NCBI RefSeq assembly: GCF_025463825.1
Contig: NZ_JAODBG010000011.1
Location: 1-64,000, forward strand
Length of the DNA: 64,000 bases
Direction: 5' to 3'
Origin: Cryobacterium sp.
GTDB lineage: Bacteria; Actinomycetota; Actinomycetes; Actinomycetales; Microbacteriaceae
Each line of letters begins with the position of its first letter. Within the stretch, counting starts at the first letter, position 1. The position numbers and the translations under genes were made by a program. The notes beneath the pieces are model-generated. The model saw only the letters and a list, made by a program, of their open reading frames with translations, did not search any database and had not been told where the DNA came from. Below, piece by piece: positions 1-9,286 of the stretch.

Positions 1-1
1 C

Positions 2-3000
2 GCGGCATCAACCCCGGCGGCCGCCACGATGGCGGCACCGGCCGCTCTCGCCGACTCACCCCGCACCGCCGCACCGGCCGTGCCGCCGTTCGCGGCCCCC
101 GGGTATCGCCCGCCGGCCACGGCGACGATTCCGCCGCCGTCCGTCCCGACCGCGCCATCGGTACCGACGAACCCGCCGGTCTCGACCGCTCCGCCCGCCT
201 CGATCACCCCGCCGCCCGCGCCAAAGGTCCCCGACGGGCCGGCACCGCACACGCGCTCCAGCGTGCAGGTCGTGCTGCTGATCGTGGGCGTCACACTCGT
301 GTCGGTGGCGGCGATCTTCTTCGTCACCGTCGCGTTCATCTATACCGGGCTCGCGTTCCGCGCCGGCGTGGTGGGCGTGCTCACGCTCGGGACCCTGGTG
401 ACGGCGGCGTTGCTGCGCCGCAAGGGCCTGGTCGCAACGGCCGAGGGCATCGGCGCGCTGGCAGTGGTGCTCGTGCTGCTGGACATCTGGGCCATGCGCC
501 GGCTCAACCTGTTCGGCCTGCAGGATGGCGACGGCCTGCTCTACTGGGGCGGCGCCCTGGCGGTGTGCACGGTACTCTTCCTCGGCTGGCAGGCCCTCTC
601 CTCGCTGCGGGTGGCCAGCGTGGCCGGCTTCGCCGCCGCCGCACCCGCGGTCGGGCTGCTCGCCGCCGGGATCGCCGCCGACGAGGTCCCGCTCACCCGG
701 CTGTTCCTGGCCGTCACGGGCACCGCCGCCGGCGCGCTGGTGCACCGGTTCACCCTCCCGGGCACGGCCGGCGCATGGCCGTCGCTGAACCGACGCGCCG
801 AACGCGGCGCCCTGCTCGCCCTCGCCGCCCTCGCCCTGCTCAGCTCGACCGGGCTGGCGGGCTTCGTCGAGCCCGGCACCGACTGGTCTCCCCTGGTCAG
901 CTTCGGCGTGATCGCCCTGGTGGCGGCGGCGCACGCCTTCACGGTGCTCGGCCGCGCCAGCCCGGATGCGTTCATGCGCGTCACCAGCCACCTCTTCGTC
1001 GGCCTCGCCGCCCTGACCGGGGTGCTCGGCGTCGCCGTGTGCACCTGGCGCAGCGGCGAGATCGCCCTGATGGTGTCGGTGCCGCTGCTGGTGGCCGCCG
1101 CGGTCGCCCTCGGCTTCGAACTGGCGTGGCGGCGCCTGGCCGCCGGCCCGGTGCGCCGGGCAGCGCTCACCGGAGCTCTCACCGCCCTTGCCCTGGCGGG
1201 TCTGGCCGGCGTCGCCGCCGTCTTCGCCGCCGCCATCCCGTTGCTGCGGGCCGTGCTGGCCCTCGACGAGAACCTGATCGCCCGCATCAGCAGCGACGGC
1301 ACCGCGGCGCTGGCCGCCTTGGCCGGCGTCGCCGTGCTGGGGACGGTGTTCTGGCGGGTCGGCGGCGTCCTCACGGCCCGCCGCCGACTGCTGGCCTGGT
1401 TCGGAGTGGTCGTGATCCTGCTGGCGGTCCCGTTCGCCCAGGGGCTCTGGCTGATCCTGCCGCTCTACCTGCTGCTGGGCGCCCTCGCCCTGGCCGCCCT
1501 GTTCCTGGCCCGTGGGTCACGGCCGGCGCCGGCGGAGTTCCGTCCGCACCTCATCACCCTTGTCGCCGCGGCCGAGACGCTCGGGTATGTCATCGGCTGG
1601 ACGAGCAGCACGAGTTGGTGGCTCGGCACCCTCTCCGCCGTGCTGGCCCTGGTCGTCGCCCGGTACCTGCTCGATCCCCAGACCCGGGCCAACGGCCGGG
1701 GCGCCCTGCTCTCCGGCGCCATCGTGCTCACCCTGATCGGCGTCGCCGCCGCCCCCGGCATGCTCACCCGCGCGGCACCGCCGAGCAACGCCGTTCTCCT
1801 GGTGCACATCGTGCTGGCCGTGGCCGTGACCACCGGGCTGCTGCAGCTGCTCGTCGCCCAGGGCCGGCTGCTCGCCCGGCTCAGCACGGGGGAACGCCGC
1901 TGGTCGTTCTGGACCCTCCTCGCCCCCACGCTCTACCTCCTCGCGGCGCCCACCGGGCGTCTCATCGAGGCCCTGCCCGCCGGCGAACGGGCCACCGTCG
2001 CGCTGCTCGCGCCGGTCCTCGGCATCCTGGCCACGGTCCTGGTGCTGACGGCGACCCTGCTCTGGACGCTGCTGCCCGCTGCCCGACTGCGGGTGGAGCG
2101 GCTCACCGCGGCGCTCCTGGTCGCCCCGGCGCTGCTCGCGCTGACCGTCAACCTCGTTCTCGTCACGGATGCGCCGGCCACCGTCACCGCGCTCACCCCG
2201 CCGACCGCCACCCTGCTCACCGTCGCGCTCGCCCTCGCCCTGCGGGGGACCGGGCGGGCGTCGCGCACCGGACTGGGCCTTGAGGTCGGCGCCGCCGCCG
2301 TGCTGGCCACGGCATTCCTGCCGCTGGACCGGGTCGGCCTGGGCTGGCTGGTGCTGCTGCTGACCGGCGTCGCCGTGCTGCTCACCGCCGTCGACGCCGA
2401 CGGCCTGTTCGCCTCCGGCTCCTGGCGGCGCCACCTGGGCTGGCTGTCCCTGGCGTTGGCCACGGCCGGACTCTGGTGGGGCCTGGGCAACAGCTCCAGC
2501 ACCCCCCTCGAGGCGTATGTGCTTCCCGTGGCCGGAACCGTGCTCGGCCTGGCCGCCCTGCTCTGGCGCTATGGCCGGGTCGACCGCGCCCTCACCGCCA
2601 GTCCGGGCGCCGCCTTGCTCACCCTGGCCGGTCTCAGCCTGGCCCTGCTCCCCCTGGCCGTGACCGGCCAGACCGGCTCGGCGCTGCGCCCGGTCCTCGT
2701 GGGTGTGGCGGCGGCCGTGCTGCTGCTCGGCGCCACCCTGGTGCGGTGGACGAGGCCGCGGTGGGCGTTCCTCGCCGCCGCCGGCCTGGCCGGCGCGGCC
2801 GGCCTGCTCGTCACCGGTGTCGCCCGCTCGATCCGCCTTCTCAGTTCCGCCGGGCCGACGGGACCGCTCCTGGAGGCCTGGCTGCTGCCGACCGCGGCCA
2901 TCCTGATTCTCGCAGCCGTGCTGCTCGTGCGACCGGGCCAGTCCGGCTCAGCGCCGATCCGGTACCGCGGCAGCCTGCCGTTGGTGCTGGTGGCCCTGGT

Positions 3001-5203
3001 CACCCTCACGGTGCTGGAAGCCGCCGCCTTCGATTCGACCCGGCTCGGCGCGGCTCGGGCCATCGGCCTCGTGCTGCTGCTCGGCGCCCTGCACGTGCTC
3101 ACCGTGTGCCGGCCGCGGGCGTCGTTCGGCGTCGTCACGGCGTGGACGAGTGCCGCGCTCGCCGGTGCCGCGGCCGGTGCCGCGCTGCTCGTGGCTGCGG
3201 TTGACCCGTCCGAGGTTGTGCTCGTGCCCCTCGGCCTGGCCCTGATGGCCGGACAGCTGCTGCAGAACCGACCGTGGTCCGCCGGGACGGGCCGGTCCGC
3301 CCCCGCCGCGCGCTACTGGATCGGTACCGGCCTCGCCCTTGCCCTGCTGCCCAGCGCCGCCGTCGGCGCCGGGCCGGTGGCGACCACCCTCGGCGCGACC
3401 GGCCTCACCGACGACGCGCTCCGCCAACTGCTCACCGTCCTGGTCGGCGGCGTGCTTGCCGTCGGCGGGGCCCTGCTGCTGAGCCGGCCACGCTGGAGCC
3501 TCGCCGCTTGGCCGAGCGTGCTGGTGGGCTCCGCGGCCATCCTCGTCACCGCGACCGGCCGTGTTCACAGCCTGCTGGCCGGCGGCTCGTCCGGGCCGGA
3601 CTGGCGCCTCGAGGCGTGGCTGGTGCCTGCGGCCGTGGTTCTCATCGGCACGGGCGGCCTGGTCATCCGGGTGTTCCCGGCCGCGCCCGTCCGCCCGACG
3701 GCGCCTGCCGCACCCACCCACGCACCCGCCGCTCCGGGGGATGCCGGCCTCGCCGCGCCCCGCGCCCTCGGCTACGGCCTCGTCGGGCTGGCCCTGCTGG
3801 GCATCCTCAGCGCAGAAACCACCGCACTGTCGTTCACGCCGTACGCCCAGGGCCGGGTCCTCGCGCTGGTCGGGCTCCTCGCCGTGCTGCACGTTCTCCT
3901 GCGCTGGTTCGATCAGAGCCGCGCCGGCAGCCTGCTCGCCTGGTTCACGATCGTGGCCGGCGTGCTCGCCCTGGTGGCAGGACTCGGGCGCGACCTGGTC
4001 GACCCGATCGAACTGGGCACGGTGCCACTGGGCCTCTCCCTGGTGGTCGGGCAGCTCATCGCCGCCCGGCTCCTGGGCCGGACGTCCACCGCCGCCCAGG
4101 CGATGCTGGCCCTCGGCCTGGCCGTTGCCGTGCTGCCCAGCGTCTTCGTGGGCGCCGAGGGCGCGGTGCTGCGACCGGTGCTCACCCTCGCGCTCGGCGG
4201 GGCCATCGGCATCCTCGGCGCGCTGTTGCCGACCCGCACCCGCTGGAGCATCGTGGGCTGGCCGGCCTGTGTCGTGGGCGTCCTGGCGGTGCTGGCCACC
4301 GCCGGCCTGCAGATCATGCCGCTCTACGGCCCGAACGGAACCACCGGCGAACTGGAGGCCTGGCTGATCCCGGCAGCGCTGCTCCTGGTCGCCACCGGGG
4401 CCGGCCTGGTCTGGACGACCCGGCTGGCAACATCCGTCGTCGGCGGCCTCCCGGGCTCGGGCCCGGCGGCACCCGTCGGCCCCGCCGCCGCGGGAGCGCC
4501 GGGACCCACCGCGACGGACCGCACCGTGTGGGGCGGGTACGGCCTTGCGATCGCCGCCCTCGTCGGAGTGGTGCTCGCCGAGGTGTCGGCACTGGACTAC
4601 GCGCCGCTGGCAATGATCCGGGTGTTGCTGGTGGTGTGGCTGTTCTCGGCACTGTACCTGGGCGTGTTCTGGGCCGACGAGAGCCGGCTCGGGCGCCTCG
4701 TTGCCTGGGTGGCTGTCGGCGGCGGCGCGGTCATGCTGGTCGCCGGGTGGACCCACCACGTTCCCGACCCGGTTGAGATCGTCAGCATTCCGCTGGCCCT
4801 CGCCCTGATCGCGAGCGGCCTGCTGCACCTGGACCGCACACCCCCCGCCCGCAGCTGGATCACCCTGGCCCCCGGCCTGCTGGTGCTGCTGCTGCCGTCG
4901 CTGCTGCTCGACTTCACCTACAGCCCGCTCTGGCGGGTCGTGGGCCTGGGCGTGCTCACGATCGCGGTGCTGGTCCTCGGCACGGTGCGCTGGCTGCAGG
5001 CGCCGTTCCTCATCGGAGCCACGGTGCTGCTGGCGCACGCGCTCGCCCAACTCTGGCCGTGGATCTCGCTGGCCTACGGTGCCGTGCCCTGGTGGCTGTG
5101 GCTGGGCATCGGCGGCGTCCTGTTGATCGTGCTGGCCGCCCGGTACGAGCAGCGAATCCAGAACCTCAAGTCGGTGGCCCTGAAGATCTCCACGCTCCGG
5201 TAG
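2..5203 (+). CDS. Giant polytopic membrane protein, SCO7613 C-terminal-domain type (5' end outside window)
   Basis: The frame is open to the left edge, so the first ATG at 29 is probably not the true start. The visible N-terminal ~80 residues are Pro/Ala-rich; the remaining ~1640 residues are almost continuous hydrophobic segments (dozens of predicted membrane helices). Internal modules recur: a DPxE-x-P-L-x-L-A-L segment appears near nt 3200, 4000 and 4770, and an LEAWL-x-P-A-A-like segment near 2870, 3606 and 4350 (a weaker copy near 2510), a period of about 245-265 residues. Actinobacterial proteins of this kind usually begin with a zinc-ribbon-like segment, which would lie upstream. Function is unknown. 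The gene is followed by the convergent SHOCT gene. Confidence 0.75.
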   Translation, partial: AASTPAAATMAAPAALADSPRTAAPAVPPFAAPGYRPPATATIPPPSVPTAPSVPTNPPVSTAPPASITPPPAPKVPDGPAPHTRSSVQVVLLIVGVTLVSVAAIFFVTVAFIYTGLAFRAGVVGVLTLGTLVTAALLRRKGLVATAEGIGALAVVLVLLDIWAMRRLNLFGLQDGDGLLYWGGALAVCTVLFLGWQALSSLRVASVAGFAAAAPAVGLLAAGIAADEVPLTRLFLAVTGTAAGALVHRFTLPGTAGAWPSLNRRAERGALLALAALALLSSTGLAGFVEPGTDWSPLVSFGVIALVAAAHAFTVLGRASPDAFMRVTSHLFVGLAALTGVLGVAVCTWRSGEIALMVSVPLLVAAAVALGFELAWRRLAAGPVRRAALTGALTALALAGLAGVAAVFAAAIPLLRAVLALDENLIARISSDGTAALAALAGVAVLGTVFWRVGGVLTARRRLLAWFGVVVILLAVPFAQGLWLILPLYLLLGALALAALFLARGSRPAPAEFRPHLITLVAAAETLGYVIGWTSSTSWWLGTLSAVLALVVARYLLDPQTRANGRGALLSGAIVLTLIGVAAAPGMLTRAAPPSNAVLLVHIVLAVAVTTGLLQLLVAQGRLLARLSTGERRWSFWTLLAPTLYLLAAPTGRLIEALPAGERATVALLAPVLGILATVLVLTATLLWTLLPAARLRVERLTAALLVAPALLALTVNLVLVTDAPATVTALTPPTATLLTVALALALRGTGRASRTGLGLEVGAAAVLATAFLPLDRVGLGWLVLLLTGVAVLLTAVDADGLFASGSWRRHLGWLSLALATAGLWWGLGNSSSTPLEAYVLPVAGTVLGLAALLWRYGRVDRALTASPGAALLTLAGLSLALLPLAVTGQTGSALRPVLVGVAAAVLLLGATLVRWTRPRWAFLAAAGLAGAAGLLVTGVARSIRLLSSAGPTGPLLEAWLLPTAAILILAAVLLVRPGQSGSAPIRYRGSLPLVLVALVTLTVLEAAAFDSTRLGAARAIGLVLLLGALHVLTVCRPRASFGVVTAWTSAALAGAAAGAALLVAAVDPSEVVLVPLGLALMAGQLLQNRPWSAGTGRSAPAARYWIGTGLALALLPSAAVGAGPVATTLGATGLTDDALRQLLTVLVGGVLAVGGALLLSRPRWSLAAWPSVLVGSAAILVTATGRVHSLLAGGSSGPDWRLEAWLVPAAVVLIGTGGLVIRVFPAAPVRPTAPAAPTHAPAAPGDAGLAAPRALGYGLVGLALLGILSAETTALSFTPYAQGRVLALVGLLAVLHVLLRWFDQSRAGSLLAWFTIVAGVLALVAGLGRDLVDPIELGTVPLGLSLVVGQLIAARLLGRTSTAAQAMLALGLAVAVLPSVFVGAEGAVLRPVLTLALGGAIGILGALLPTRTRWSIVGWPACVVGVLAVLATAGLQIMPLYGPNGTTGELEAWLIPAALLLVATGAGLVWTTRLATSVVGGLPGSGPAAPVGPAAAGAPGPTATDRTVWGGYGLAIAALVGVVLAEVSALDYAPLAMIRVLLVVWLFSALYLGVFWADESRLGRLVAWVAVGGGAVMLVAGWTHHVPDPVEIVSIPLALALIASGLLHLDRTPPARSWITLAPGLLVLLLPSLLLDFTYSPLWRVVGLGVLTIAVLVLGTVRWLQAPFLIGATVLLAHALAQLWPWISLAYGAVPWWLWLGIGGVLLIVLAARYEQRIQNLKSVALKISTLR

Positions 5204-5324
5204 CCGCTGTAGCCGCAGCGCAAGGGCGGATGATCTCTCTGGCGGGGTCGGCGTGTTCTGCCGCGGGACACGGCGGGTCACCAAGATCTTTGCCTGTCCG
5301 TGCCGGGTCGGGCAGCTCGGGTAG

Positions 5325-5561
5325 TCAGGGCTGTTCGCCGAGTTCGGCGACCTGCTCCCGGTACTGCTCGGTGCTGAGTTCGCCGCGGGCGTACCGGTCG
5401 TCGAGGATACGCCGTGCGGCGCTGCGGCGCGGCCCGACCGGGCTCGTCGAATCGTCGCGGAAGTACCGCACCGCCACCACGATGAGCGCCACCACCGCGA
5501 CCAGCGACAGCAGTCCGTACAGCCAGAGCCAGGCCGGGTTCGTTCCGTTTCCCCACATCAT
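5325..5561 (-). CDS. Short SHOCT-domain membrane protein
   Basis: A 78-residue protein with one membrane helix near residues 10-30 and a C-terminal SHOCT motif at about 48-72 (RRILDDRYARGELSTEQY, the short oligomerisation-type helix pair). The start is preceded by a good ribosome site (AGGAGAGGA). It is divergent from copB and shares its ~100-bp promoter region, which carries a CsoR-like dyad. A copper-linked role is therefore plausible but is inferred from position only. SHOCT proteins next to metal ATPases are common in actinobacteria. Confidence 0.75.
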   Translation of the reverse strand: MMWGNGTNPAWLWLYGLLSLVAVVALIVVAVRYFRDDSTSPVGPRRSAARRILDDRYARGELSTEQYREQVAELGEQP

Positions 5562-5626
5562 CGTCGGCGTCCTCTCCTGTTGGCTGACCGCGATCGGTCG
5601 GCACCCTCCACGCTAGTCGTACTTCC

Positions 5627-5661
5627 TTGTTAGATACCCCTAGGGGGTTTAGTCTGGGCGC
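5627..5661 (+). promoter_or_regulatory. copB promoter with CsoR-like copper operator in the spacer
   Basis: A -35 TTGTTA at 5627-5632, a 17-bp spacer and a -10 TAGTCT at 5650-5655 place transcription start at or next to the copB ATG (5662), so the mRNA is probably leaderless. The spacer contains the perfect dyad CCCCTAGGGG at 5637-5646, within TACCCCTAGGGGGTT. This resembles the TACCC...GGGTA operators of CsoR-family copper repressors. A bound repressor would sit between the two hexamers. No csoR gene is in the window. Confidence 0.7.
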
Positions 5662-7824
5662 ATGCATTCCTCCTCCGACCACCACTCCGACGCCCCCGAT
5701 GTGCTGAACCACCGGGCCATGGGGCATCCAGCGCCTGCGCCTGTCGGCAGCGGACCCGCCGGCGACATCGGCCACGGTCACACCGACCACACCGGCCACG
5801 GTGCGGGCCACGGTGCGGGCCACGGCGACCATGTGGCCCAGTTCCGCCGGCTGTTCTGGGTGATGCTGCTGCTGATGCTGCCGGTGCTCGGGTTCAGCGG
5901 CATGTTCGCCGCCCTGCTGGGCTACGACCTGCCCGACGCCCCCTGGGCGGCTTGGATCTCCCCGCTGCTCGGCACCGTCATGTTCGCCTGGGGCGGCCGC
6001 CCGTTCCTCACCGGCGCGGTGGGGGAACTGAGAAGCCGCACCCCCGGAATGATGCTGCTCATCGCCCTGGCCATCACCGTGGCGTTCCTCGCCTCCTGGG
6101 GCGCGAGCCTGGGTCTCCTGGGCATGGAGCTTGATTTCTGGTGGGAACTCGCGCTGCTGATCGTGATCATGCTGCTGGGCCACTGGATCGAGATGCGCTC
6201 GCTGGCGCAGTCGTCCTCCGCGCTGGACTCCCTCGCGGCGCTGCTTCCCGACACGGCCGAGCGGGTGGAGGCCGGCCGGGTCACCGTCGTGGCCCCCGCC
6301 GAGCTGCGCGTGGGTGACCTGGTGATCGTGCGGCCCGGCGGCCGCATTCCCGCCGACGGCCAGGTCACCGAGGGCACCGCCGACGTGGACGAGTCGATGA
6401 TCACCGGCGAATCCCGGCCGGTGCCGCGCGGCCCCGGCGCCCCGGTGGTGGCCGGCACCGTCGCCACCGACACCGCCCTGCGGATCCGGGTGGGCGCGGT
6501 CGGCGACGACACGGCGCTGGCGGGCATCCGCCGGCTCGTCGCCGAAGCGCAAGGCTCGTCGTCCCGGGCGCAGCGCCTCGCCGACCGGGCGGCCGGCTGG
6601 TTGTTCTGGTTCGCACTGGGTGTCGGTGTTCTCACCGCGATCGCCTGGACCCTGCTCGGCAGCCCGCAGGACGCTGTGGTGCGCACCATCACGGTGCTGG
6701 TGATCGCCTGCCCGCACGCGCTAGGGCTTGCGATCCCGCTCGTGGTGGCCATCATGACCGAACGCGCCGCCCGCGGCGGGGTGCTGGTGACCGACCGGCT
6801 CGCCCTGGAGACCATGCGCAGCATCGACACCGTGTTGTTCGACAAGACCGGCACCCTCACAAAGGGTGAACCCGTCGTGAGCCACGTGCTGGCCGTCGCC
6901 AGCCACACCGAGGCCGAAGTGCTCACCCTGGCCGCTGCGACCGAGGCCGACAGCGAACATCCGCTGGCGAAGGCGATCGTCGCCGCGACCCGCGCCCGCT
7001 CCCTCACCGTGCCCGCCGCCACCGGGTTCCAGGCGGCCACCGCCGTGGGCGTCACGGCGACCATTGACGGCCGGGAAACGGCCGTCGGCGGCCCCAGCCT
7101 GCTCACCCGGCACGCCGCGCGGCCGCTCGAGGCCACCGCGAGTTGGGCAGCGACGGGGGCCATCGTGCTGCATGTTCTGCAGGACGGTCGCGTAATCGGC
7201 GCGATCGGACTGGCCGACGAGGTGCGTCCGGAATCGCGGGAGGCCGTCGCCGCCCTGCGCACACTGGGCGTGGGAGTGGTGATGATCACCGGCGACGCCG
7301 AGGCCGTCGCCCGGTCGGTCGCGGCCGAGCTGGGCATCGATCGGGTCTTCGCGGGCGTGCACCCCGACCACAAGGCCGAGGCCGTGTCAGCGTTGCAGCG
7401 GGAGGGCCACCGGGTGGCGATGGTGGGCGACGGCGTCAACGACGCGCCGGCCCTGGCCCAGGCCGATGTGGGCATCGCGATCGGCGCCGGCACGGATGTG
7501 GCGATCGCCTCGGCCGGGGTGGTCCTGGCCAGCGACGACCCGCGCTCGGTGCTCTCGGTGATCGAGCTGTCCCGGGCGGGCTATCGCACGATGACGCAGA
7601 ACCTGTGGTGGGCCGCCGGCTACAACCTGCTCGCCGTGCCGCTGGCCGCCGGGGTGCTCGCCCCGGTCGGTTTTGTGCTGCCGATGGAGGTGGGCGCGCT
7701 GCTGATGTCGGCGTCGACGGTGGTCGTGGCGCTGAACGCGCAGCTGTTGCGCCGCCTGGACCTGCGCCCGGGCCCGAGCGCGGCCCGGGCGCTCGGCGGG
7801 CGGGTGACTACCGTGTCGGCATGA
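5662..7824 (+). CDS. copB: Copper-translocating P-type ATPase, CopB type
   Basis: 720 residues. The first ~60 are His-rich (repeated GHG units), a soluble metal-binding extension instead of CXXC domains. Membrane helices follow, then the actuator loop with TGES (~248-251), the ion-pathway motif CPH (~350-352), the phosphorylation motif DKTGTLT (~394-400), an HP motif (SEHPLAKA) and the hinge GDGVNDAPAL. CPH with a His-rich N-terminus is the mark of CopB (P1B-3) pumps, which export Cu (or Ag) from the cytoplasm. All catalytic motifs are intact and the length is normal. The upstream CsoR-like operator predicts copper induction. Confidence 0.93.
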   Translation: MHSSSDHHSDAPDVLNHRAMGHPAPAPVGSGPAGDIGHGHTDHTGHGAGHGAGHGDHVAQFRRLFWVMLLLMLPVLGFSGMFAALLGYDLPDAPWAAWISPLLGTVMFAWGGRPFLTGAVGELRSRTPGMMLLIALAITVAFLASWGASLGLLGMELDFWWELALLIVIMLLGHWIEMRSLAQSSSALDSLAALLPDTAERVEAGRVTVVAPAELRVGDLVIVRPGGRIPADGQVTEGTADVDESMITGESRPVPRGPGAPVVAGTVATDTALRIRVGAVGDDTALAGIRRLVAEAQGSSSRAQRLADRAAGWLFWFALGVGVLTAIAWTLLGSPQDAVVRTITVLVIACPHALGLAIPLVVAIMTERAARGGVLVTDRLALETMRSIDTVLFDKTGTLTKGEPVVSHVLAVASHTEAEVLTLAAATEADSEHPLAKAIVAATRARSLTVPAATGFQAATAVGVTATIDGRETAVGGPSLLTRHAARPLEATASWAATGAIVLHVLQDGRVIGAIGLADEVRPESREAVAALRTLGVGVVMITGDAEAVARSVAAELGIDRVFAGVHPDHKAEAVSALQREGHRVAMVGDGVNDAPALAQADVGIAIGAGTDVAIASAGVVLASDDPRSVLSVIELSRAGYRTMTQNLWWAAGYNLLAVPLAAGVLAPVGFVLPMEVGALLMSASTVVVALNAQLLRRLDLRPGPSAARALGGRVTTVSA

Positions 7825-7880
7825 GCATCCGGCTCGAACGCAGGGACGAGTGGGCCGGGCGCCCTGCCGGAAAATGACCC

Positions 7881-7911
7881 GTTGGTCAGCCAACACGACT
7901 AGCCTCCATGG
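7881..7911 (+). promoter_or_regulatory. Dyad and leaderless-type promoter before the GNAT gene
   Basis: GTTGG-TCAG-CCAAC forms a perfect 5-bp inverted repeat at 7881-7894. The -10-like hexamer TAGCCT at 7900-7905 ends six bases before the ATG at 7912, the same spacing seen at copB, so translation is probably leaderless. The dyad overlaps the expected -35 area and could be an operator, or a weak terminator for copB. Confidence 0.4.
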
Positions 7912-8490
7912 ATGGCCGACATGCGAACCTACGCCACCCCCCGCCCCGTTGAGCTCTACTGTCCCGGCGCCGACGACTGGGCCGGACTCCGCGATGTGCG
8001 ACTCCGCTCAATCGCGAACTTCCCGCTGGGCTTTTTCGAATCCTTCGCCGCCGCCCTCGCGCTGACCGAGGCGGACTGGCGCGCACGCGGAGCACGGAAC
8101 GCGGAACCCTCCAGCTACCAGGTCGTCGCTCGGGTGCCGGGCGAGCAGTGGGTCGGCACGATGGCCGCCTTCACGTCGGCCGGATCTCCCCAGCACGACG
8201 GCGGGGGATCCCTGGTCACCGACGGGCCGATTCAGGCCAACCTGGTCGGCGTCTGGACCGACCCCTCGTATCGCGGCCGGGCCGGGGTGGCCGCGCAGCT
8301 GCTCACCGCCGTGCGGGCCTGGGCGACCGGCGAGCAGCACCTCGACAAGCTGTACCTGCGCGTGCACGAGAGCAATCACCGCGCCATCCGCTTCTACGAG
8401 AAGAACGGCGCCGTGGCCACCGGCGAGTACCTCGACGACCCCCGCCGCGCCTCGGAGCGCCACCTCGAGATGGTCCTCGCCACGGCCTGA
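7912..8490 (+). CDS. GNAT-family N-acetyltransferase
   Basis: 192 residues with the GNAT fold: motif A near residues 104-128 (VGVWTDPSYRGRAGVAAQLL, the acetyl-CoA pyrophosphate loop in RGRAGVA) and motif B near 145-165 (YLRVHESNHRAIRFYEKNGA). It should transfer an acetyl group from acetyl-CoA to an amine; the substrate cannot be read. No Shine-Dalgarno is visible and a -10 hexamer lies six bases upstream, which supports this start. The next gene begins 1 bp after the stop. Confidence 0.85.
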   Translation: MADMRTYATPRPVELYCPGADDWAGLRDVRLRSIANFPLGFFESFAAALALTEADWRARGARNAEPSSYQVVARVPGEQWVGTMAAFTSAGSPQHDGGGSLVTDGPIQANLVGVWTDPSYRGRAGVAAQLLTAVRAWATGEQHLDKLYLRVHESNHRAIRFYEKNGAVATGEYLDDPRRASERHLEMVLATA

Positions 8491-8491
8491 G

Positions 8492-9193
8492 ATGGATCTG
8501 CTCCTCGAATTCTGGGTCCGCATCTCGGCGCGGAACGCCCCGCTGCCGGCCCTGGCCGGCTGGCTCACCCTCGCCGCCGCCGTGCTGCTGGTGCTCCTGC
8601 CACCGGCGTGGCGGCTGACCCGGCACGGCATCACTCTCGTGCACGAGGGCGGCCATGGGCTCGTCGCGGCGCTCGGCGGCCGGCGATTGCAGGGCATCCG
8701 GTTGCATTCGGACACCTCTGGCCTCACCGTGAGCCGTGGCAGACCCCGCGGTCCGGGCATGGTGGTCACCCTGCTCGCCGGCTACACCGCACCCGCCATG
8801 CTCGGGCTGGGGGCGGCGTGGATGCTCAGCGAGGGCCGCGCGACCGGCCTGCTCTGGGCGCTGCTCGCGGCGCTGGCGCTGCTGCTGGTGCAGATCCGCA
8901 ACTGGTTCGGGCTGTGGTCGGTGGCGGTGACCGGCGCGCTGGTATTCGGAGTGACCTGGTTCGGCTCTCCCATGGTGCAGAGCGTCTTCGCGCTGCTGGT
9001 CACCGCATTCCTGCTGCTGGGCGCGCTGCGCACCGTCGTGGAGCTGCAGCTCACCCGGTCGCGCCGCGGCGGCGCCGCGTCCGACGCCGACCAGCTGGCC
9101 CGGCTCAGCCACCTGCCGGGGTTGTTCTGGGTGGCCGTATTCTTCGCGGTGGCCGGTGCCTGCCTCGTGGGCGCGGCGCGACTGCTCGCCTAG
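8492..9193 (+). CDS. M50-like integral membrane metallopeptidase
   Basis: 233 residues with about five to six membrane segments. The zinc motif HEGGH sits at about residue 51-55 at the end of a helix (LVHEGGHGLVAALGG), as in actinobacterial M50B-like proteins. A second ligand Asp, as in classical site-2 proteases, is not obvious, so protease activity is inferred. It starts 1 bp after the GNAT gene and is likely co-transcribed and translationally coupled with it. Confidence 0.75.
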   Translation: MDLLLEFWVRISARNAPLPALAGWLTLAAAVLLVLLPPAWRLTRHGITLVHEGGHGLVAALGGRRLQGIRLHSDTSGLTVSRGRPRGPGMVVTLLAGYTAPAMLGLGAAWMLSEGRATGLLWALLAALALLLVQIRNWFGLWSVAVTGALVFGVTWFGSPMVQSVFALLVTAFLLLGALRTVVELQLTRSRRGGAASDADQLARLSHLPGLFWVAVFFAVAGACLVGAARLLA

Positions 9194-9196
9194 CCG

Positions 9197-9253
9197 CGAG
9201 TTGCCGAAAGAGGCCCCTTCGCGGCGTCGGAGAGGGCAGTTCGCGGCAACTCG
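9197..9253. terminator. Long-loop hairpin between convergent genes
   Basis: CGAGTTGCCG (9197-9206) and CGGCAACTCG (9244-9253) are perfect 10-bp complementary arms around a 37-base loop. It lies between the peptidase stop and the convergent VIT gene stop, so it may serve both directions. There is no U-tract. Confidence 0.5.
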
Positions 9254-9286
9254 GAAACCCCGGCGGGCGCGGCCAAGAGCTGACGG

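Noticed and set aside
2948-5284. A 778-codon open frame on the minus strand opposite the giant membrane protein gene.
   Set aside because: Its product is Gln/Gly/His/Arg-rich with no domain, a usual antisense shadow of GC-rich membrane-protein codons.
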